This document shows, piece after piece, positions 54,901 through 64,000 of a stretch of 64,000 nt of DNA; the first letter of the stretch is position 1; each line of letters opens with the position of its first letter. The stretch spans positions 91,324-155,323 of the forward strand of contig NZ_KE383820.1 in the NCBI RefSeq assembly GCF_000422365.1, read 5' to 3'. Under the pieces are notes generated by a model. That model saw only the letters and a program-made list of their open reading frames with translations. It did not search any database and was not told where the DNA came from. The translations under genes were made by a program, and so were the position numbers. This DNA is from Mesoflavibacter zeaxanthinifaciens DSM 18436. Lineage in GTDB: Bacteria > Bacteroidota > Bacteroidia > Flavobacteriales > Flavobacteriaceae.

Positions 54901-55016
54901 GGTAATGGTAATGAGGTTGCTTGCTCTGTAACTGAACCAGTTACTGTGTTCTGAGCCATTATTAAAGATGGTATCAGAATAAACGCAAACAACAACCCTT
55001 TAAAAATTGTTTTCAT
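51903..55016 (-). CDS. susC: SusC/RagA-like TonB-dependent outer-membrane transporter
   Basis: The protein is 1037 residues. A signal peptide (MKTIFKGLLFAFILIPSLIMAQ) is followed by a carboxypeptidase D-like domain (NTVTGSVTEQATSLPLPTVNVLVK), the SusC signature DEVVIIGYGSVKKEDLTGSV, the plug domain (RIRGGASLNADSSPLIVIDGIP) and a 22-stranded barrel ending TFGVNLDF. It imports oligosaccharides, here most likely maltodextrins given the GH65, GH97 and GH13 neighbours. It heads the minus-strand unit susC-susD-susE-like-GH13. Confidence 0.95.
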   Translation of the reverse strand: MKTIFKGLLFAFILIPSLIMAQNTVTGSVTEQATSLPLPTVNVLVKNTTKGTVTDFDGNYSLQVNQGEVLVFSYVGFITQEVTYNGQDKINVALVEDSAQLDEVVIIGYGSVKKEDLTGSVDVVSSDDFNKGAIQSTDQLLQGKAAGVRITDSGGSPDSAPNIRIRGGASLNADSSPLIVIDGIPVGTQNPAGVSNPLSLVNPNDVESFTILKDASATAIYGSRASNGVIIITTKRGTSGAPQFNFSTTVTASSAGEGIDMMDSDSYVRFIQEYHPDLVGSLGVPVGSVTTNEPISYILNTPDGDRAIYDTNWRDAIIRTAFTSNTNFSARANLGENTPFRASIGYNNAQGVVRTDDYERFSASFKLSPQLLDDNLKIDTNAKLTWAEKNATDAGGALGGALVFDPTKPIYNTSGIFNGFYTNLNATNPNLIDGQYNPLALLEQRERPEKAFRFLGNIEFDYTMPFLPELKAVVNVGLDASRSKIRETFGEGALATYKLDENGQGVFNPGLNYAERQHITNTTFDAYLKYAKNLENSFINNYDVQLGYAYQNFKNDGNNDTYNYASTQEEVDQYGVAIGERYLVLNPNNPNNRYYNTQNLQSFFARSNINIKDKYLLTLSLRADASSLFVFDDIWGDNVWGLFPSAALAWKVKEENFLKNVEFVDDLKLRLGWGKTGQQNITGVSGFYPTSPLFSVGSQNSQYLPGYNLYSANAFQTGLTWEKTTTLNAGIDFAFFNNRLITGSFDVFKRETTDLLSRVSLPPGQSLTDSFIKNVGSTDSEGFELSLNLNAIQKEDISLSINGNLSYAKTEVTDLGGVNRLNIGGQLLGTGSNLLFNLVGEEPYQAGVFKQVYDTDGNPIPNAFVDLNGDNQITEEDKYYTPLRPNWNFGFGLNFNYKNWDFGTTFRGQLDGKVYDLNALRFGYTESAAPNNNTSISNVLNFYNGAANPVFQDANGNIQFSDYFLQDAAFMRCENIVVGYSLPNNFIKNTNMRLYASVNNPFIITNYDGQDPEQFGGIDGAFYPRPTAYTFGVNLDF

Positions 55017-55055
55017 ACAATTGCTATTAAATTATTTTATTAGTCTATTTTTAAG

Positions 55056-55140
55056 TATATTTTTACTTCTCGTTATAAAACTATGTAAAATTTATGTTAA
55101 ATTGACGTAACTCCTTTGTTAACAGGTTACTCAAACGTTT
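55056..55140. promoter_or_regulatory. susC promoter region with LacI-type operator candidate
   Basis: On the minus strand, TAGTTTTA (55083 to 55076) resembles the -7 element for susC. AAACGTTT (55133-55140), a CpG-centred palindrome like LacI-family operators, lies about 50 bases upstream of it, in an activating position. A 16-bp sequence TATATTTTTACTTCTC (55056-55071) recurs exactly at 56397-56412 before the MFS operon. The intergenic region 55017-55302 therefore serves the divergent susC and lacI-type genes. Confidence 0.5.
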
Positions 55141-55302
55141 TCGTGTTGAAAACTTTTGGTTATTTGACAAAATAGACCATAAAATTTTGCAAAAATCACA
55201 TTTAGAGCGTGTTTTAAATTGCATCTTCTTAATTTAGAGTAGATAATTTATTAAATTCTCAATACAAAAACAACTAAAACAAATTGATTAACAGTATCTA
55301 AG

Positions 55303-56343
55303 ATGAAAAAAAAGGTAACATTAAAGCAAATAGCAAAAGAATTAGATGTATCTATATCTACAGTGTCTAAAGCATTAAAAAACAGTATTGAGATAAGTGA
55401 GGATACAAGACAAAAAGTGCAAGCTTTTGCTAAACTCTACAATTATAGACCTAATAATATTGCTTTAAGTTTAAAAAATAGAAAAACAAAAACTATAGGT
55501 GTGATTATACCAGAGATTGTTCATCACTTTTTCTCAAAAGTAATAAGCGGTATAGAAAAAGAAGCATTAAGTAGAGGTTATAATGTTATTGTTGGTTTAT
55601 CTAACGAGTCTTTTTCTAACGAAGTAATAAATATGGAGATGTTAGCTAATGGAAGTATAGATGGATTTATACTTTCTGTGTCAAAAGAAACAATGTTACT
55701 TCAAGATTACCATCATTTAACTGAAACTATTAATCAAGGTATGCCAGTAGTGATGTTTGATCGTGTGATAAATGAAATTAATTGTGATAAAGTAATCGTA
55801 GATGATTTTGAAGGCGCAGTAAAAGCTACTAATAAACTTATTGAAAATGGTTGTGAAAAGATTGGTTTAATTACAACAAAGGATTATATAAATGTTGGTA
55901 AATTAAGAACCCAAGGATATTTAAAAGCGTTAGAAGATCATCAGATTTTTCCAGAAGCAGACTTTATCTTAAAAGTAGATGACGAAAAACTTTCAGAAGA
56001 AAATCTTGAAAGTTTGGAGAAAGAAATAGAAAGCTTTTTTAAAGTAAACAAAAATCTAGATGGAATAGTTGCAGTTAACGAAATCTATGCAATTACTGCA
56101 ATGAAAGTTGCTAGAAAGTTAAAAATAAAAATACCTGAAAGTCTTCAAGTAATTGGTTTTACAGATGGTGTATTGTCCAAACACGCTGTGCCAAGTTTAA
56201 CAACGGTTAGTCAGCACGCAAGCCAAATGGGAGAAAAAGCAGCAGAACTTTTAATTAATAATCTAGAGAGAGAAGACGAAGAAGAGGTATACGAAACCTT
56301 TACAATTCAAACAGATTTAATAGAACGAGAATCTACAAAATAA
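55303..56343 (+). CDS. LacI-family transcriptional regulator of the starch locus
   Basis: The protein is 346 residues. The helix-turn-helix is KVTLKQIAKELDVSISTVSKAL, followed by a hinge (YNYRPNNIALSLKNRKT) and a periplasmic-binding-protein-like sugar-sensing domain (TIGVIIPEIVHHFFSKVISGIE to PSLTTVSQHASQMGEKAAELL). It is divergent from susC and upstream of the maltose genes, and it takes the place of the SusR regulator of Bacteroides. The likely inducer is maltose or a maltooligosaccharide. Confidence 0.93.
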   Translation: MKKKVTLKQIAKELDVSISTVSKALKNSIEISEDTRQKVQAFAKLYNYRPNNIALSLKNRKTKTIGVIIPEIVHHFFSKVISGIEKEALSRGYNVIVGLSNESFSNEVINMEMLANGSIDGFILSVSKETMLLQDYHHLTETINQGMPVVMFDRVINEINCDKVIVDDFEGAVKATNKLIENGCEKIGLITTKDYINVGKLRTQGYLKALEDHQIFPEADFILKVDDEKLSEENLESLEKEIESFFKVNKNLDGIVAVNEIYAITAMKVARKLKIKIPESLQVIGFTDGVLSKHAVPSLTTVSQHASQMGEKAAELLINNLEREDEEEVYETFTIQTDLIERESTK

Positions 56344-56387
56344 GATTTTTAACATATAATCTTAAAATGTTTTTTATCTTTACGGCA

Positions 56388-56428
56388 ATCAAAACTTATA
56401 TTTTTACTTCTCACCTTTAAGTTTTGAT
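56388..56428 (+). promoter_or_regulatory. 11-bp inverted repeat between the lacI-type and MFS genes
   Basis: ATCAAAACTTA (56388-56398) and TAAGTTTTGAT (56418-56428) are perfect complements separated by 19 bases. The interval contains the 16-bp sequence shared with the susC leader (56397-56412). It could be a weak terminator for the lacI-type gene (GGTTTTTTC follows) or an operator for the MFS operon. Confidence 0.5.
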
Positions 56429-56474
56429 AGGTTTTTTCAGCTTATCAAATAGTATAAATTTAATAATACTATAA

Positions 56475-57848
56475 ATGAAAAAACAGAAGTTAGGATTTTG
56501 GGAAATCTGGAACATGAGTTTTGGTTTTCTCGGGATTCAATTTGGATTTGCCTTACAAGGCGGATTTATGTCTAGAATATTTCAAACACTAGGAGCAAGT
56601 AAAGACGAAATCCCTTTGCTTTGGATTGCAGCACCATTAACAGGGTTAATAGTACAGCCAATTGTAGGGTATTTAAGTGATAAGACTTGGCATCCAAAAT
56701 TAGGAAGACGTAGACCTTACTTTTTAATAGGAGCAATACTAAGCTCTTTAGCATTATTTTTTGTGCCATATTCTCCTGCGCTTTGGGTAGCAGCTGGTTT
56801 TTTATGGGTTTTAGATGCCTCGATTAATGTGTCTATGGAACCATTTAGAGCTTTAGTTGCAGATAAATTACCAAATTCACAAAGATCTTATGGTTTTGTG
56901 GTACAAACATTAATAATTGGTATTGGTACTTGGATAGCTAGTAACCTACCATGGATGGTATCTCAGTTTGGTGTTAGCGATTCTGCAGACTCTGGTGTCA
57001 TTACAGACACTGTAAAAGTAGCTTTCGCAATAGGTGCTTTTGTGTTTTTAATTAGTGTATTATATACAATTTTTACGACTACAGAATATCCACCAGAGGA
57101 TATGGAAGAGTTTAAACGTGAAAAAGCCCAAAAAAGCAACTTCATAAAAGATATAATTAATAATATTGGAAGTATGCCAACCACCATGAAAAAACTTGGA
57201 GTTATTCAATTCTTTTCTTGGTTTGCATTTTTCACCATGTGGAGTTTAGCTAATCCTGCACTTACAGAACATGTGTTTCATACTCCAGCACCTATAGAAA
57301 CTGCTTTTGATATGGCAGACAGCGCACAAAAATTAGCTTTTGATACAGCAAACACAGCATTTCAAAAATCTTCAAATTTAGTAGGTTCAGCAATGGGTAT
57401 TTATGGCTTGTCATCTATGGCGTTTGCTTTACTACTAACTTTTTACACTTCAAAAAGAAGGATTAATAGAAAATTTGTACACATGGGTTCTTTAATATTA
57501 GGAGGTATAGGTTTTTTAATGATGAATATAGCAACTCCTGAAACCCTAAAATACTGCTTTATTCTTATAGGTTTTGCATGGGGAAGTATTCTTTCAATGC
57601 CATATGCTATGTTATCTAGTAGTGTAGACCCTAAGAAAATGGGAGTAATCATGGGGATATTTAATATGTTTATTGTAATTCCTCAAATTATTGCTGCACT
57701 TGGTGGTATTAATTTTATCTCTGGATTATTAGGCGAAGAAGCAATAAATGCTATGACAGTGGCAGGTATAAGTTTGGTTATAGCTGGACTTTGCAATCTG
57801 TTAATTACAAACAAAAATGCAATTACATATCAAATAGAAGAGAATTAA
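56475..57848 (+). CDS. MFS sugar transporter (maltose/maltodextrin importer)
   Basis: The protein is 457 residues with twelve membrane helices. The sequence WNMSFGFLGIQFGFALQGGFMSRIFQTLGA and the loop LSDKTWHPKLGRRRPYFLIGA (with the MFS motif GRRRPY) match the SLC45-like disaccharide:proton symporters common in flavobacterial alpha-glucan loci. It brings maltose across the inner membrane. It is the first gene of the operon MFS-pgmB-GH65-GH97-GH13, and the next start is 2 bases after its stop. Confidence 0.92.
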   Translation: MKKQKLGFWEIWNMSFGFLGIQFGFALQGGFMSRIFQTLGASKDEIPLLWIAAPLTGLIVQPIVGYLSDKTWHPKLGRRRPYFLIGAILSSLALFFVPYSPALWVAAGFLWVLDASINVSMEPFRALVADKLPNSQRSYGFVVQTLIIGIGTWIASNLPWMVSQFGVSDSADSGVITDTVKVAFAIGAFVFLISVLYTIFTTTEYPPEDMEEFKREKAQKSNFIKDIINNIGSMPTTMKKLGVIQFFSWFAFFTMWSLANPALTEHVFHTPAPIETAFDMADSAQKLAFDTANTAFQKSSNLVGSAMGIYGLSSMAFALLLTFYTSKRRINRKFVHMGSLILGGIGFLMMNIATPETLKYCFILIGFAWGSILSMPYAMLSSSVDPKKMGVIMGIFNMFIVIPQIIAALGGINFISGLLGEEAINAMTVAGISLVIAGLCNLLITNKNAITYQIEEN

Positions 57849-57849
57849 A

Positions 57850-58506
57850 ATGAATAAAAAAGGCTTCATATTCGATTTAGATGGTGTTATCGTAGACACA
57901 GCAAAATATCACTTTTTAGCTTGGCAAAAACTAGCAAAAAGTATCGGTATCGATTTTTCACACGAACAAAACGAACAACTTAAGGGTGTAAGCAGAGTTA
58001 AATCTCTTGAAAAAATATTAGCATGGGGAAATAAAACTATTTCCGAAGACAAATTTAATGCCTTAATGGCATCAAAAAATGATGATTATTTAAGCTTTAT
58101 AGCGAAAATGAATCACGAGGAAATTCTTCCCGATGTACCAAAAATTTTAAACTATTTAAAAACACAAAATCAACCAGTTTCTCTAGGATCGGCAAGTAAA
58201 AATGCACGTCAAATTCTTGAAAAAGTAGATTTGCTTAAGCAGTTTGATGCAATTGTAGATGGTAATGACGTAAGCAAAGCAAAACCAGATCCAGAAGTGT
58301 TTTTAATTGCAGCAAAATCATTAAACGTAAACCCTGAAGATTGTATTGTTTTTGAAGATTCGGTTGCAGGTGTTCAAGCTGCAAATACAGCAAATATGAT
58401 TTCTATAGGTATAGGGGAAGAAAACGTATTACATGAAGCAGATTATGTCTTTTCAAATTTTACAGAAATAGACACTGCATTTATAGATAAATTAATAAAA
58501 AGATAA
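57850..58506 (+). CDS. pgmB: Beta-phosphoglucomutase
   Basis: The protein is 218 residues of the HAD superfamily. The nucleophile motif is FDLDGVIVDTAKYHFLAW with both Asp residues. SLGSASKNA is motif II, and KPDPEVFLIAAKSL with FEDSVAGVQAA are motifs III and IV. It converts beta-glucose 1-phosphate, the product of an inverting maltose phosphorylase, into glucose 6-phosphate. The adjacent GH65 gene supplies that substrate. Confidence 0.95.
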   Translation: MNKKGFIFDLDGVIVDTAKYHFLAWQKLAKSIGIDFSHEQNEQLKGVSRVKSLEKILAWGNKTISEDKFNALMASKNDDYLSFIAKMNHEEILPDVPKILNYLKTQNQPVSLGSASKNARQILEKVDLLKQFDAIVDGNDVSKAKPDPEVFLIAAKSLNVNPEDCIVFEDSVAGVQAANTANMISIGIGEENVLHEADYVFSNFTEIDTAFIDKLIKR

Positions 58507-58520
58507 ATTATTCATTAACA

Positions 58521-62947
<4,427 letters not shown>

Positions 62948-62948
62948 G

Positions 62949-64000
62949 ATGAAATTAACTAAAAACATAGTGCTGTTTTTTGTAATGCTAACATTATGTT
63001 TTTCATGTAAAAATGAAGAAGGCCAAGCATTAAGTACTAAAACCGAAACAGTAACAGAAATTAAAAATGAAGTAAACCGTGTAGAGCCGCCACATTGGTG
63101 GGTTGGTTTTAAAGAGACATCACTTCAGTTATTGGTTCATCATCCAAATATTTCAAAAGCAACACCAAGTATATCTTATGCAGGTGTTGCTATTAAAAAA
63201 GTTAATAAAGCAGATAGCCCAAATTATCTATTTATTGATTTAGAAATTTCAGAAATAGCAAAATCAGGACAGTTTAATATTCATTTTAAATTTGAAGATG
63301 GTACTAAATTAGTACAAACCTATCAACTAAAAGACAGAGACAAAGCAGTAGACCAATTTGTTGGTTTTGACAGTAGCGATGCTATTTATTTAATCACGCC
63401 AGACCGTTTTTCTAACGGAAACCTAAACAACGATAGTGTTGAAGGTTTGCAGGAACAAGGTGTAGATAGAAATCATGATTACAAACGTCATGGTGGTGAT
63501 ATAACTGGGATTACTAATCATTTAGATTACATTAGCGATATGGGCTTTACACAAGTTTGGTCTTGTCCACTGCTAACAAACGATATGGAAAATGGCTCAT
63601 ATCATGGATATGCAATTACAGATTATTATCAAGTAGATCCACGTTTTGGAACTATGGAAGAGTACATTAATCTATCCCAAAAAGCTAGAGAAAAAGGTAT
63701 GGGAATGATTATGGATCAAGTCGCAAATCATTGCGGAGTTTCTCATTGGTGGATGAAAGATTTACCGTTTAAAGATTGGGTCAATCAGCAATCTAAATTT
63801 AAAAACGGAGCGCCTTTAAATAATTCTAATCACAGACGTACCGTTAACCAAGATTTATACGCATCAAATCAAGATAAAAATGAAATGACCGAAGGTTGGT
63901 TTGTCCCAACAATGCCAGATTTAAACCAGCGTAATCCTTTTATGGCTAAATACATTACGCAAAATAGCATTTGGTGGATCGAAACTTTAAAGCTTAGCGG
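62949..64000 (+). CDS. GH13 alpha-amylase-family lipoprotein (neopullulanase/SusA-like), 3' end outside window
   Basis: The start ATG 62949 immediately follows the GH97 stop. The lipoprotein signal is MKLTKNIVLFFVMLTLCFSC. The N-terminal domain (VEPPHWWVGFKETSLQLLVHHPNI) is the cyclomaltodextrinase/neopullulanase N domain. It is followed by the GH13 barrel start IYLITPDRFSNGNLNND, YHGYAITDYYQVDPRFGT and region I MIMDQVANHCG. The catalytic residues lie beyond position 64000. It probably acts in the periplasm on maltodextrins together with the GH97 enzyme. Confidence 0.9.
   Translation, partial: MKLTKNIVLFFVMLTLCFSCKNEEGQALSTKTETVTEIKNEVNRVEPPHWWVGFKETSLQLLVHHPNISKATPSISYAGVAIKKVNKADSPNYLFIDLEISEIAKSGQFNIHFKFEDGTKLVQTYQLKDRDKAVDQFVGFDSSDAIYLITPDRFSNGNLNNDSVEGLQEQGVDRNHDYKRHGGDITGITNHLDYISDMGFTQVWSCPLLTNDMENGSYHGYAITDYYQVDPRFGTMEEYINLSQKAREKGMGMIMDQVANHCGVSHWWMKDLPFKDWVNQQSKFKNGAPLNNSNHRRTVNQDLYASNQDKNEMTEGWFVPTMPDLNQRNPFMAKYITQNSIWWIETLKLS

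Overview
The window comes from the chromosome of a member of the Bacteroidetes, most likely family Flavobacteriaceae. The DNA is AT-rich. Promoters carry the Bacteroidetes -7 element (TAnnTTTG), and Shine-Dalgarno sites are largely absent. There are type IX secretion C-terminal sorting domains, a SusC/SusD pair and many DUFs typical of marine flavobacteria. Nearly all coding space is accounted for, no gap exceeds 300 bases, and I see no insertion sequence, prophage or CRISPR array.

Layout. (1) 1-3.2 kb: a TPR histidine kinase and a NarL-like response regulator, followed by two operator palindromes, a promoter and a terminator that together look like a small RNA gene. (2) 3.2-15.5 kb: housekeeping and conserved genes. 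These include a BlaI/M56 system with three tandem operators, a Bax-inhibitor-1 family protein, a glycosyltransferase and a flippase-like protein, ruvC, hemW, a cyclase-family hydrolase, and DUF4260 and DUF4230 genes. (3) 15.5-38.7 kb: the most interesting part, described below. (4) 38.7-45.9 kb: a PhnA-like protein, DUF4407, a second BlaI/M56 pair, a DMT exporter, an M20 peptidase and tRNA-Leu. (5) 46.0-64.0 kb: a starch/maltodextrin utilisation locus. It has SusC, SusD, a SusE/F-like protein and a T9SS-secreted GH13 on one strand. Facing away are a LacI-type regulator, an MFS transporter, beta-phosphoglucomutase, a GH65 phosphorylase, a GH97 and a GH13 lipoprotein cut by the window end.

The 15.5-38.7 kb region reads as one regulated system. 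A tightly packed seven-gene operon encodes a receiver protein, an H-NOX haem sensor, a multi-PAS soluble histidine kinase, a FIST-domain (NosP-type) protein, a second soluble histidine kinase, an Hpt protein and a LytTR-type response regulator. H-NOX and NosP are the two bacterial nitric-oxide sensor families. Here both sit in one operon, each directly before its own kinase. Downstream lie genes that look like an exopolysaccharide synthesis and export machine: a TPR/beta-barrel outer-membrane protein, a STAS protein, a lipid-linked-sugar flippase, a GT4, a membrane-anchored GH5-like hydrolase, an Ig-like periplasmic protein, a 1030-residue membrane protein, a receiver domain fused to a GT2, and a degenerate GT2. 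A secreted CAP-domain lipoprotein and a T9SS protein are also present.

Six promoter regions in this region, plus the promoter of a 75-residue small protein just upstream, carry LytTR-like direct repeats (about ACCATTCGT). The repeats are phased at 21 bp and lie at a near-constant distance, usually 63 bp, from the -7 element. I infer that the LytTR protein controls its own operon and the polysaccharide/secreted genes, giving an NO-responsive biofilm or matrix regulon that does not use c-di-GMP enzymes. The genes and repeats are seen directly. The NO ligand, the polysaccharide and the regulatory wiring are inference.
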